This document shows positions 1-7,941 of a DNA stretch of 35,351 nt, in pieces. This stretch comes from Oscillospiraceae bacterium (lineage in GTDB: Bacteria; Bacillota; Clostridia; Oscillospirales; Ruminococcaceae): the NCBI GenBank assembly GCA_017399625.1, contig JAFQBT010000031.1, positions 1 to 35,351 of the forward strand, in the 5' to 3' direction. Positions within the stretch are counted from its first letter, which is position 1. The number at the start of each line of letters is the position of its first letter. The translations under genes were made by a program, and so were the position numbers. The notes beneath the pieces were generated by a model that did not search any database, was not told where the DNA came from, and saw only the letters and a list, made by a program, of their open reading frames with translations.

Positions 1-498
1 CACCGTGGTATCCTCACTGATGGCCGACTTGAACTCACAGATGGCAATGGGGATGCCATTGATGAACACCAAAAGGTCGGGACGGCGCAAACGCTCACCC
101 TGTACGGAATATTGGTTGACTACCTTGAAGATGTTGTTCTTGGGATTATCAAAATCGATATAGTCAATATGGAGAGCCACTTTGCTGAGGTCATCACGCA
201 CGAGGTCAAATCCTTCGTTGATGAGCCAGAAGGTTTCACGGTTTCCACTGTATAGAGGAAAGGCCGGAATCAACTGCAGCCGATTGATGATTTTTTGCAT
301 TTCCACTTCGCTCAATCCGTCCTTGGCGTAGCGGGTCTGCATAAATGCACGAAGGTCATCCAGAAGCAAAATATCCTCGTATTTTCTGTGGATACTTTCA
401 CCGTGGACATAGGTATACTCTTGCTGCTCAAACAGAGCAATAATGGCCTCTTCCAACTGCGATTCGGTGAATTGACCTTTTATGAATGTATAGTCCAC
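1..498 (-). CDS. hsdR: Type I restriction endonuclease subunit R, N-terminal part (runs off the window)
   Basis: The restriction and translocation subunit of a type I R-M complex, which cuts DNA lacking the cognate methylation. Only the first 166 codons are visible; the rest lies beyond position 1. I choose the GTG at 498-496 as start because an AAAGGAGG site (506-513 on the top strand) precedes it, and the protein then begins VDYTFIKGQFTESQLEEA. Near the end of the visible part is RRPDLLVFINGIPIAICEFK, the D...ExK core of the HsdR N-terminal PD-(D/E)xK nuclease; the DEAD-box motor domains would follow outside the window. Its ribosome binding site overlaps the stop codon of the upstream gene, so it is the last visible gene of the XRE-hsdM-hsdS-unknown-hsdR operon. 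Family assignment is firm; intactness cannot be judged. Confidence 0.93.
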   Translation of the reverse strand, partial: MDYTFIKGQFTESQLEEAIIALFEQQEYTYVHGESIHRKYEDILLLDDLRAFMQTRYAKDGLSEVEMQKIINRLQLIPAFPLYSGNRETFWLINEGFDLVRDDLSKVALHIDYIDFDNPKNNIFKVVNQYSVQGERLRRPDLLVFINGIPIAICEFKSAISEDTTV

Positions 499-511
499 GC
501 GGATACCTCCT

Positions 512-1432
512 TTACTGTAAATATTGGATTGCCAGAGCAATCAAGGACAAGCATCGATTGAAGAAATAATCGTAATACCGGACGTCAGTGATTTCCACCT
601 TATCGGTTTCGTGATGCCCGATTCTGAAATCATTACCGATCTTTGTAAGCGCTCTAAACTCCATATCAAACAATGTAACATAGGGTGCTTGCCCGGCAGC
701 CATATCGTTAACGATCTTTTCAGCAGACTTGGCTTTGTTCATAGTGGTGTAGTAAGTCTTAAGGCGCTCATAAGCATCCCAAAGTTTCTCCACCGCATCC
801 CGGATATCTGCCGGATAAGGACTCCTGTGGAGCATGATAGCTTCTTGCAGCAGTTCACGGGTTCCCGCCTCACCTACTGCGGCAATAGCGGATTCGACCG
901 CCGGAGTGAGCGGGCTGTTTTCAATGATGCGTTCCACTTGCAGATCGGTATTCAATTCGTACAACAGACCGGTCTTACGGAAAATATCGTTGATTTCATC
1001 CCGGAATTGAGCGCAAACATTCCGGCTGTTCTGACAAGTCAAATGGTGATGACCCCAATAACTGTGAAAACCGCCGACAACCACATCATGGACATTCTCT
1101 GCGAAAAATTCAATGAGATCGAGTAATGCATACTGGTCATACTCTGACTGGGTAGTTCCATCAAAAACATTGTGGCGGGTAGCCGGAACAGCAATGCAGT
1201 CTGCATCGTCACGATAGAGTGTAGGGATCTCATATCGCAGATCCAAACGGAACTGCTCATGGTCGATGCCACAGCAGCCTTGTCCGTCCGGGCACTGCGC
1301 AGGATACTTCCACGCAAGGTTGTTGTAGTATTTCTCGCAGCAATGGAGCAGCAGAGCATACTTTTCTATGGATATATCGTAGGTTTTAGCCACGGGTCTT
1401 CGCATACCGTGACGCTCGGTGTAATATGCCAT
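512..1432 (-). CDS. Unrecognised 306-aa protein inside the type I R-M operon
   Basis: I do not recognise this family with certainty. It sits between hsdS (11-bp gap) and hsdR (stop codon overlapping the hsdR ribosome binding site) and has its own GGAGG site before the ATG at 1432, so it is co-expressed with the R-M genes. The protein is soluble, rich in aromatic residues and acidic. It has an N-terminal region with several cysteines and histidines (CPDGQGCCGIDHEQ, GHHHLTCQ), a helical middle (about residues 150-230), and a C-terminal helical tail with FRIGHHE (R270, H273, H274) followed by RYYDYFFNRCLSLIALAIQYL. The tail recalls the helical HEPN-like C-terminal domains of some abortive-infection proteins, but the R-to-H spacing is shorter than the usual Rx4-6H, so this is only a resemblance. 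It could be an accessory defence effector or a modulator of the R-M enzyme. Confidence 0.75.
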   Translation of the reverse strand: MAYYTERHGMRRPVAKTYDISIEKYALLLHCCEKYYNNLAWKYPAQCPDGQGCCGIDHEQFRLDLRYEIPTLYRDDADCIAVPATRHNVFDGTTQSEYDQYALLDLIEFFAENVHDVVVGGFHSYWGHHHLTCQNSRNVCAQFRDEINDIFRKTGLLYELNTDLQVERIIENSPLTPAVESAIAAVGEAGTRELLQEAIMLHRSPYPADIRDAVEKLWDAYERLKTYYTTMNKAKSAEKIVNDMAAGQAPYVTLFDMEFRALTKIGNDFRIGHHETDKVEITDVRYYDYFFNRCLSLIALAIQYLQ

Positions 1433-1443
1433 ATGCCCTCCTT

Positions 1444-2568
1444 TCAGGCAGATGCCTCGTCAATAGAACCTTTTATCAGAATCGGACAGATATCCCGAAT
1501 TTGTGCTTTCAACTGCTCATTGATCTCCTTGCGCAACTGATAGACAACGAATATATTCGCAATGTACTGTTGCACCTCAATATCCGGGATTGGGATATGT
1601 ACATCACACATTTCATCCCAGTCAAAGGTTTCTCTTGCGCTTCCCCATGAATGGAACCGAGCATATCTGTCAAACTCACTTCTCGTGAAAAACAACATCA
1701 GATAATCCGGCAGCAAATGTGTTTTATCTGTAGTGAAGACAGTTGATATCGAAGAAACTAAATATGTCTCTTCGGTATTATTAAAACCAAGAGAGACCTT
1801 ATCTCCTCTGCGTGATGTATCCAGAACATACGCAATGTGCTGGGGTGGTACAAGTTTATAATTTGATAAACCCACACCATCCATATCAGCTTTTGTAGGT
1901 ATCATTTCTTTTGAAACGGCCAATCCTCTTACTGAATCTACGCCTAATCCTAAATCATTTCTCTTATCGGAAAGAATCAGATGCTTACCAATCGGTTCAG
2001 CTGTGAGGTTTTTTCCTAAGTTCTCGATATACCCATCGCAAACCAGTTTCAAATCTTCCAGTCCCTGCTCATAGCTATGCTGATTAGCGAGCATGGCATT
2101 GTAAATATCCACATATTTCTGCTGTACAGAAATTGATGGCAATCGAACTTCCAAATCGCAAAAATCATCCCAAGACATGCCATCACGTACTGATGCATCT
2201 GTATGAAACCAGAAGTAGCGATCCCTTTCATCGGATTTTAGCATCATAAAAAAATACTCTTTTAGAACCGGGGCATCTTCCTTAACTCTAAACACAGTAT
2301 AAGCAGGAGAAACGTACTTGTTGTTACCAGAATGATTCAACGCAATAGGCAAAAGGACATCTCTGCCTACATGCATCAAATTGCAAGCGAAATAGTTTGG
2401 TGGAACAATCTTGTATTTGCTGGTGTCTTCACCGACTTGTTTTGAAGGCTCAAAGAATTCTTTGTCTCTATTAACCCCCGAAACATCATAAACAGTAAAG
2501 TTCGGAATTCCACAGGATACATTAAAAACTTCAATGCAATCTCCCAGCCTAACATTAGTCAATGCCAT
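1444..2568 (-). CDS. hsdS: Type I restriction-modification specificity subunit S
   Basis: The DNA-recognition subunit that directs the HsdM/HsdR complex to a bipartite target. The 374-aa protein shows the expected two-fold architecture: two target-recognition domains (about residues 1-170 and 190-345), each ending in a similar segment (SWDDFCDLEVRLPSISVQQKYVDIYNAM and DWDEMCDVHIPIPDIEVQQYIANIF) that leads into a conserved helix. The best start is the ATG at 2568, seven bases after GGGGG; an in-frame TTG lies two codons upstream. The gene overlaps the 3' end of hsdM by 14 bp, typical of translational coupling. The two recognition domains clearly differ, so the target is probably asymmetric. 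The target sequence cannot be predicted from sequence. Confidence 0.92.
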   Translation of the reverse strand: MALTNVRLGDCIEVFNVSCGIPNFTVYDVSGVNRDKEFFEPSKQVGEDTSKYKIVPPNYFACNLMHVGRDVLLPIALNHSGNNKYVSPAYTVFRVKEDAPVLKEYFFMMLKSDERDRYFWFHTDASVRDGMSWDDFCDLEVRLPSISVQQKYVDIYNAMLANQHSYEQGLEDLKLVCDGYIENLGKNLTAEPIGKHLILSDKRNDLGLGVDSVRGLAVSKEMIPTKADMDGVGLSNYKLVPPQHIAYVLDTSRRGDKVSLGFNNTEETYLVSSISTVFTTDKTHLLPDYLMLFFTRSEFDRYARFHSWGSARETFDWDEMCDVHIPIPDIEVQQYIANIFVVYQLRKEINEQLKAQIRDICPILIKGSIDEASA

Positions 2569-4177
2569 AGCCAATCCCCCTAAACGCGTCCTTGAGCATT
2601 GACTGCGACAATTCCTCCGATACCATCAGCAGGCGCATTTCGTCCTGAATGCGGGCCATTTCCTTTGCATAATCAATATCGAGATCGTGATCGATGAACT
2701 CAATATATTTGCTCGGTGCCAAAGAAAAGTCCTTATCTTCGATGGAAACGTCCTCTGGGTGCACCTTGTCTTTTTTCAGAATTTTCACAGACTGGCAGAA
2801 TTCCGGCACATCCGCATAGAGAATGGTATCCACGCTCTGCCACGCATCATAGACCTTTTTGACATCCGCAATCTGCGCAGGAGTCAAAACGGTCTTTTTC
2901 TTTTTCTTTCCCTTATCGATTACAATTTCTTCGGTGTTCTGATCCCAACGGCGCAAATCCATGAACAGCACTTCACCACGGCGGTCACGTACCTGTCGGC
3001 CATTGACCGTGCCGGCCTTCTTGTTCATGTTCACGATCCACAGAGTGACGGAAATATCGGTGGTATAGAACATATCACGAGGCAGAACGATAATAGCCTC
3101 GATCTTGTCATTCAACAGAAGCTGTTTGCGGATTTCATATTCATCGAGGTCATTCAAAGCACCATTTGCCAGAAGGAATCCAGCAATGCCGTGGGAAACA
3201 TCCAGTTTGGAAATCATATGCAGAATCCAGGCATAGTTCGCATTGGACACACGAGGAACGCCATAGCCCTGCCAACGAGGGTCATCGAGCAACTGATCTT
3301 CGCCACGCCACCCCTTGAGGTTGAAGGGCGGGTTTGCCATGATGAAATCGACCTTTTTATCCTTATGCAGATCCTCGGTAAAGGTGGAGGCATTCTTTTC
3401 GCCCAGGTTATGAGAAATACCACGGATAGCCAGGTTCATCTTACACAGACGCCAGGTCTCCTGAACGCTTTCCTGTCCGATGACGGAGATATTTTTGCGG
3501 TTTCCGTGGTGGCTTTCCACAAACTTATGGGACTGTACAAACATACCGCCGGAGCCACAGCAAGGGTCATATACCACACCACTGTAGGGCTCGATCATTT
3601 CAGCAATCAACTGAACAACACACGCCGGGGTGTAAAATTCACCATCTTCCTTGGTGCCGGAGGCGGCATATACCTGCAGGAAGTATTCGTACACACGACC
3701 GATGAGATCTTCTTCATGGAAACGGGACTCATCGATTTTATTGACCTCATCAATAAGCTGTTTGATTTTCTCCTTCGGCGCACCGAGGGTAGCATACAGA
3801 TTGAGAGACAATGCCCCCTTCAACGCAGGATTGCTTTCCTCAATATCTGCCATAGCCTGGTCGAGAATAACGGCAATATCATTGGCACCGGCATTCTTTA
3901 CGATATAGGCCCAACGGGCAGTCTCCTTGAGGTAGAACACATTGACCGCATTATAGAAAGAGGCTTTTTCCAAAAATGCAGGAATATCACCATACTGAGC
4001 AATCAACTCCGCACGGCGCTTTTCAAACTTATCACCGGCAAACTTCAAAAAGCACAGGCCAATGACGGCATCTCTATTTTTATCAGTACTGCCAACACCA
4101 CGGAGAGCCACACGGCAGTTCCACAATACGGTCTCCAAGGAAACCGCTTCTTCTTTCTTTTTCGCCACTCTTGCCAT
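2555..4177 (-). CDS. hsdM: Type I restriction-modification DNA methyltransferase subunit M
   Basis: The N6-adenine methyltransferase subunit, forming M2S with HsdS for modification and R2M2S for restriction. The 540-aa protein has the N-terminal helical HsdM domain (from about residue 15, ETVLWNCRVALRGVG), then the S-adenosylmethionine-binding motif I DPCCGSGGMF from D204 and the catalytic motif IV NPPF from N282. Motif I has Cys where Ala is common (DPACGSGG), a tolerated variant. The length matches the family. It follows the XRE regulator by 27 bp and overlaps hsdS, so it is part of one operon read leftward from the promoter at 4463-4491. Confidence 0.97.
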   Translation of the reverse strand: MARVAKKKEEAVSLETVLWNCRVALRGVGSTDKNRDAVIGLCFLKFAGDKFEKRRAELIAQYGDIPAFLEKASFYNAVNVFYLKETARWAYIVKNAGANDIAVILDQAMADIEESNPALKGALSLNLYATLGAPKEKIKQLIDEVNKIDESRFHEEDLIGRVYEYFLQVYAASGTKEDGEFYTPACVVQLIAEMIEPYSGVVYDPCCGSGGMFVQSHKFVESHHGNRKNISVIGQESVQETWRLCKMNLAIRGISHNLGEKNASTFTEDLHKDKKVDFIMANPPFNLKGWRGEDQLLDDPRWQGYGVPRVSNANYAWILHMISKLDVSHGIAGFLLANGALNDLDEYEIRKQLLLNDKIEAIIVLPRDMFYTTDISVTLWIVNMNKKAGTVNGRQVRDRRGEVLFMDLRRWDQNTEEIVIDKGKKKKKTVLTPAQIADVKKVYDAWQSVDTILYADVPEFCQSVKILKKDKVHPEDVSIEDKDFSLAPSKYIEFIDHDLDIDYAKEMARIQDEMRLLMVSEELSQSMLKDAFRGIGYGID

Positions 4178-4204
4178 AATTTTACCTCTTTCTATGCCGA
4201 AGCA

Positions 4205-4423
4205 TTACTGTTCTTCGCCGTTGCCCGGCACAAATTCCAGAATATCATCCACACCACAATTTAGCGTGCGACAGATACTCTCAATCGTATCTAAGGATAC
4301 ATACCCGTTTTTCTTCATACGGGGGATGATATTTGAGGAAAATCCGGCTTGCTGCTGAAGCTTTGTTGTAGTCATATCTCTTTCAATCAGCAGGTGGAAC
4401 AGTCTTTTATAACTAACAGCCAT
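4205..4423 (-). CDS. XRE/Cro-family HTH regulator leading the R-M operon
   Basis: A 72-aa DNA-binding protein consisting of little more than one Cro/C1-type helix-turn-helix (KLQQQAGFSSNIIPRMKKNG, then VSLDTIESICRTLNCGVDDILEF). It is of the clostridial single-domain XRE type with the 'CxVDDILE' ending. ATG at 4423 follows CGGAGGTG. It is the first gene of the operon, directly before hsdM. A likely role, from context, is autoregulation and timing of the R-M genes, like controller proteins, so that methylation precedes restriction when the island enters a new host. Dyad symmetry in its promoter (TCAC-6-GTGA within the spacer) is a possible binding site. Confidence 0.88.
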   Translation of the reverse strand: MAVSYKRLFHLLIERDMTTTKLQQQAGFSSNIIPRMKKNGYVSLDTIESICRTLNCGVDDILEFVPGNGEEQ

Positions 4424-4462
4424 ATTACACCTCCGTGCGTGTTTTCAATCACATATAAAAAT

Positions 4463-4491
4463 ATTATATCACGCAAATGTGAACTTTTCAA
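4463..4491 (-). promoter_or_regulatory. Sigma-A promoter of the XRE-hsdMS-hsdR operon
   Basis: On the minus strand: TTGAAA (4491-4486), a 17-bp spacer, TATAAT (4468-4463), 40 bp before the regulator's start codon. The spacer contains TTCACATTTGCGTGA, an imperfect dyad (TCAC/GTGA) that could be the operator of the adjacent XRE protein. Confidence 0.82.
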
Positions 4492-4499
4492 CACCAAGC

Positions 4500-4540
4500 A
4501 GCCTTCCCACAGAATTTTTCTGTGGGAAGGCTTATTTTTG
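4500..4540 (+). terminator. Strong hairpin with T-tract between the R-M promoter and the repeat region
   Basis: Perfect 15-bp inverted repeat, arms 4500-4514 (AGCCTTCCCACAGAA) and 4518-4532, 3-nt loop, followed by TATTTTTG and later TTTTTT. It reads as an intrinsic terminator for rightward transcription, yet there is no plus-strand gene immediately upstream. It may block antisense or read-through transcripts into the 4540-5100 repeats, or it may be the 3' end of an untranslated RNA. Confidence 0.6.
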
Positions 4541-4555
4541 CTCTTTTTTCGACTA

Positions 4556-5090
4556 CCCCGGCAAAAAATGCCCTCTGCCGTGGCTAAGTAGTAAGAAACA
4601 TATTTTTCAAAAGTTTTCGGCCAAACGGCATTTTTATCCGCAGTGGATAAGTGGGAGGACAGAAAAAACTTCTGCTCTTTTTTGAGCGAAAGGGGGGGTG
4701 ATTCGGATGGATTTTCCGCTTATAGGCAGAGGATTGCGGAAAATTTTGAGTTTCATTGAAAAAACGGCACTCTCATGTCCGGTGGGTAGTGGGGGTTGAC
4801 ATTTCTCCTATGTAAACGGGGGCAGCAGAAATTTCATATAAAAATATGAATTTCCTTCGTCAAAACGCGCCACCCATCTCCAAAGAGGAGTAGAGGGAAG
4901 AAATTTTCAAGATTTTGGGGACCAACCGAACTTCTCATGTCCGGTGGTAAGTGAGGAAAGAAGTTTTTCCGAATTTTTTCCCAAACGGCATTCTCATCCG
5001 CAGTGGTGGGTGTAAGAAGAAATTTTTCTAAACCTTCGTCAAAACGGCTCCTTGCTGACCAAGTGCCAACTGTAAGGGGCAACACAAAAT
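4556..5090. repeat. Degenerate ~60-bp direct-repeat tract upstream of the replication gene (candidate origin)
   Basis: This ~550-bp stretch has no convincing gene. It holds about seven imperfect copies of a unit resembling AAACGGCAttCTCAT-CCGcaGTGG-TAAGTG-GGAAGAAATTTTTC. Units begin near 4564, 4623, 4761, 4862, 4923, 4983 and 5041, so several lie 58-61 bp apart. Two core versions recur exactly: ATCCGCAGTGG at 4636-4646 and 4996-5006, and ATGTCCGGTGG at 4775-4785 and 4937-4947; CCAAACGGCATT recurs at 4621 and 4981. One copy forms a small hairpin (TTATCC-GCAGT-GGATAA). AT-rich T-runs separate the cores. Its position just before the primase-helicase gene suggests iterons of a replication origin, an inference from P4-type elements where the replication protein recognises repeats near its gene. 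An array of small structured RNAs is the alternative. Confidence 0.6.
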
Positions 5091-5108
5091 CGAAAGGAGG
5101 CACACACA

Positions 5109-7427
5109 GTGCAAGTTCAATTAGAAAAAATACCGCAGTACTTAAAGGACAACGGTCAGTTCTGCAACTGGAAATATGAACTGCGGGACGGCAGCCAGAC
5201 CAAAGTGCCATATATGCCGGGGACAACACGCAGAGCCAGCGTGAGCGACCCTGCCACCTTCACAGCCTTTGAAACTGCGGCATCCGCAACAGGCTATGAC
5301 GGCATCGGCATCCGTGTCCACGGGAGGATCGTGGGTATCGACCTCGACCACTGCATCGAGGAGGACAAACTGCTCCCTTGGGCGCAGACCATCGTAGACA
5401 GCTTCGGTGTGACCTATATCGAGGTCAGTCCCTCCGGCACAGGGATCCGCATCTTCTGTCTACTGCCGGACGGCTTCACCTACGATACCAAAACCTACTA
5501 CATCAAGAAGGGTGACATCGAGGTCTACATCCCTGGTCACGCCAACCGATTCCTCACCGTCACCGGCAACGCCCTCACGGAGAATGATGTAGTGGAAACG
5601 GCCGAATCTCTCGTCTGGCTACTCGACACCTATATGCGCCGTCCTACACCGCCTACTCCGACTGTGGCTGTTCCCGGCGAAAGCTACCTCAGTGATGAAG
5701 CAGTCATTGCCAAAGCCACTGCTGCCCGGAATGGCGAGAAGTTCCGCAGGCTGTGGGATGGGGACATTACCGGCTACAAGAGCCAGAGCGAAGCGGATGC
5801 CGCCCTCGTTGCTACGCTGGCATTCTGGTGCAGCGGTGACAAGGCGCAGATGGACAGGCTGTTCCGGCAGAGTTGCCTGATGCGTGAGAAATGGGATGAG
5901 TACCGTGGAGCGGACACCTACGGCAACATCTCCATCGAAAAAGCGGTGGCTCGGATGACCGACTACTACAAACCCATCATCCCACGCTCCGCTGTCGAGG
6001 ACTTCGGTGTGGATCGGCTGAAGGAACTTGACCCTATGGACTCTTCCAAGTACCCGTGGAACGACATAGGTGCCGGTCACATCTTCGCGGACTTCTACCA
6101 AGACCAACTGCGCTATGTGCCGGAGCGGAAGATGTGGTTTTACTACGAGGACGGCATCTGGCAGCCAGACACCGGCAATCTCCGAGCCATGAAATACTGC
6201 ATGGAACTGGCAGACCTCATGTACACCTTCGCCCTTGAGATTCGGGATGAGGACAAACGAAAGTCCTATATGAAATATGCCAGCCGGTGGCAGAGCCACT
6301 CCAATCGGGTCAACATCCTCAAGGATGCCCAGGTATATCATCCGATCCCGTATGGCAGTTTTGATGCGGATATTTACATCTTCAACTGCAAGAATGGCAC
6401 TCTGCATATCGACACCGGGGAATTCACCGAACACTGCAGTGCCGATCTCCTCACAAAAATCAGTCCCGTGGTGTATGACCCAACGGCTTACTCGGAGCGT
6501 TTCGCTACCTACATTGACGAGATTATGAGCGGTGATGCTGACCGGGCGAAGTTCCTGCAGAAGATACTCGGCTACGGCCTTACCGGGGATACCCGCCACG
6601 AGTGCATGACCATCCTCTACGGAGTGACCACACGCAATGGCAAGGGCACCCTCTGTGAGAGCGTACTGAAAGTTCTCGGAGATTATGGCTGTGCCTCCCG
6701 CCCGGAGACCATTGCTATGAAAAGCTATACCAACGGCTCACAGCCCAGTGAGGATGTGGCTCGGCTTGCCGGTGTCCGCTTCGTGAACATCCCGGAGCCT
6801 GGAAAAGGGATGGTGCTGGATGCCGCCAAGGTGAAAGCCATGACCGGCAACGACACCCTCAATGCCCGTTTCCTACATGAGAACAGCTTCGATTTCCAAC
6901 CTCAATTCAAGATCTATGTGAACACCAACTTCCTGCCGGTCATCAACGATATGACCCTGTTCTCCAGTGACCGCATCATCATTATCCCGTTTGACCGACA
7001 TTTCGATGAGCGGTCCCGTGACACCACACTGAAACGCCGCTTTGCCGAGGAGGGTGTCCAGAGTGCCATTCTCAACTGGCTGCTTGAGGGATACCGCTTG
7101 CTCCAGAGTGAGGGACTGTTTCTCCCCAAATCCGTGAAGGATGCCACTGACCGCTATCAGCACGACAGCGACAAGATGGCACTGTTCTTTGAGGACAACC
7201 TCGTGGCGGACGAGGCAGCCGAGGAACTGACCTCCACGGTCTATGCCCGGTATAAGGGATGGTGCCAGGAGAACGGCAGCTACACGGAGGGCATGAAAAA
7301 CTTCAAGCAGGGTCTGCAGGCTTTTGCCCAAGTAGTCCGCAAGCGCCCCAAGTACGGCGGTGAGAAAACCACGATGCTCATCGGCTATCGGCTCATTTCC
7401 GAGTTCGATGCTCCGCCGCTGACATAA
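5109..7427 (+). CDS. Phage/plasmid-type replication protein: AEP primase fused to D5-family SF3 helicase
   Basis: A 772-aa protein likely to prime and unwind the island's DNA. The N-terminal archaeo-eukaryotic primase module (about residues 1-190) shows GIDLDHC (D78, D80) for metal binding, SPSGTGIRIF (107-116) and KGDIEVYIPGHANRFLTVTG. A helical linker follows. The helicase part (about 350-720) has the D5_N-like FNCKNGTLHIDTGEF and a Walker A GVTTRNGKGT at 505-514, a P-loop like the GxxxNGKS/T of P4 and poxvirus D5 helicases. The C-terminal tail may be a winged-helix DNA-binding domain. The start is GTG at 5109, after AAAGGAGG at 5093-5100. It is the first gene of the rightward operon and follows the repeat tract. 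Such proteins are typical of satellites, plasmids and integrative elements rather than host replication. Confidence 0.92.
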   Translation: MQVQLEKIPQYLKDNGQFCNWKYELRDGSQTKVPYMPGTTRRASVSDPATFTAFETAASATGYDGIGIRVHGRIVGIDLDHCIEEDKLLPWAQTIVDSFGVTYIEVSPSGTGIRIFCLLPDGFTYDTKTYYIKKGDIEVYIPGHANRFLTVTGNALTENDVVETAESLVWLLDTYMRRPTPPTPTVAVPGESYLSDEAVIAKATAARNGEKFRRLWDGDITGYKSQSEADAALVATLAFWCSGDKAQMDRLFRQSCLMREKWDEYRGADTYGNISIEKAVARMTDYYKPIIPRSAVEDFGVDRLKELDPMDSSKYPWNDIGAGHIFADFYQDQLRYVPERKMWFYYEDGIWQPDTGNLRAMKYCMELADLMYTFALEIRDEDKRKSYMKYASRWQSHSNRVNILKDAQVYHPIPYGSFDADIYIFNCKNGTLHIDTGEFTEHCSADLLTKISPVVYDPTAYSERFATYIDEIMSGDADRAKFLQKILGYGLTGDTRHECMTILYGVTTRNGKGTLCESVLKVLGDYGCASRPETIAMKSYTNGSQPSEDVARLAGVRFVNIPEPGKGMVLDAAKVKAMTGNDTLNARFLHENSFDFQPQFKIYVNTNFLPVINDMTLFSSDRIIIIPFDRHFDERSRDTTLKRRFAEEGVQSAILNWLLEGYRLLQSEGLFLPKSVKDATDRYQHDSDKMALFFEDNLVADEAAEELTSTVYARYKGWCQENGSYTEGMKNFKQGLQAFAQVVRKRPKYGGEKTTMLIGYRLISEFDAPPLT

Positions 7428-7435
7428 ATCACACG

Positions 7436-7527
7436 GCTTGGGGCAATGTGGCAGATGATTATAGGTTTTTTCTATAGGAAAACAATTCTTGAAAACAACC
7501 ATAATTACTTGCCACATTGCCCCAAGC
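7436..7527. repeat. Perfect 18-bp inverted repeat spanning 92 bp after the primase gene
   Basis: GCTTGGGGCAATGTGGCA at 7436-7453 is repeated as its exact reverse complement at 7510-7527, separated by 56 bp of AT-rich sequence that itself contains a small stem (TATAG 7460-7464 / CTATA 7472-7476). No T-tract follows the right arm, so it is not a standard intrinsic terminator. It could fold as a long RNA stem that protects or attenuates the operon transcript, or act at DNA level as a cruciform, packaging, transfer or protein-binding site. Confidence 0.75.
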
Positions 7528-7602
7528 AGAAAGGAGGCGGTGCCTATGATTGCGTAGCACCCTGTGACCCATACACCCAAAACCAATGAAAGGAGCAGAA
7601 AA

Positions 7603-7647
7603 ATGCGACACAAATTCAATTCCAGCAACGAGAGGTGTAATCCATGA
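7603..7647 (+). CDS. Possible 14-codon leader peptide coupled to the zinc-ribbon gene
   Basis: AAAGGAG (7589-7595) precedes an ATG at 7603 that opens MRHKFNSSNERCNP and stops at a TGA (7645-7647) overlapping the ATG of the next gene (ATGA). The good ribosome binding site and the overlap suggest that translation of the downstream gene is coupled to it. It may only serve to load ribosomes. It is too short for any family assignment. Confidence 0.4.
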   Translation: MRHKFNSSNERCNP

Positions 7648-7928
7648 CAGATATCCGGTATTACCACCTCATCGACTGTGACCTGGAGGGCACCGAGAAG
7701 ATGGCTATGATCCCCACCCTCAAAGGTAGCACAGTCAAAACCCAAAGCGGAATGTGGCTTGAGGAAATGATTCCGAACCTCTTCCGGCTTTGTACCAACA
7801 AGCGCAGTTCCGCTGACACCGTCAATATTCACTGCCCTCGCTGCGGTACGGTGCTGAAGCGTATCAGCGCGGACATCAACGAAACCAAGCGCGGCCTGTA
7901 TGTATGCAGCGCCTGCGACAGGAAATAA
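7644..7928 (+). CDS. Small zinc-ribbon protein of the capsid cluster
   Basis: A 94-aa protein with no family name I can give. The C-terminal third contains two CxxC knuckles (CPRCGTVLKRISADINETKRGLYVCSAC), a zinc ribbon likely to bind nucleic acid or to bridge proteins. The N-terminal part (RYYHLIDCDLEGTEKMAMIPTLKG...) looks globular. It is translationally coupled to the preceding 14-codon frame and ends 13 bp before the next gene, so it belongs to the operon leading to the capsid gene. Role unknown. From context, a transcription regulator of the capsid genes or a DNA-binding shell accessory are both possible. Confidence 0.75.
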   Translation: MTDIRYYHLIDCDLEGTEKMAMIPTLKGSTVKTQSGMWLEEMIPNLFRLCTNKRSSADTVNIHCPRCGTVLKRISADINETKRGLYVCSACDRK

Positions 7929-7941
7929 GGAGGAAACAATT

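Noticed and set aside
2687-4264. 525-aa open frame on the plus strand opposite hsdM
   Set aside because: It is fully antisense to a clear HsdM with catalytic motifs; no ribosome binding site and no recognisable domain.
4556-5090. CRISPR array
   Set aside because: The ~60-bp units are degenerate throughout; there are no constant repeats separated by unique spacers and no cas genes nearby.
4834-5229. 131-aa minus-strand frame in the repeat tract
   Set aside because: No ribosome binding site, low-complexity product, and it overlaps the primase start; the repeats explain the sequence better.
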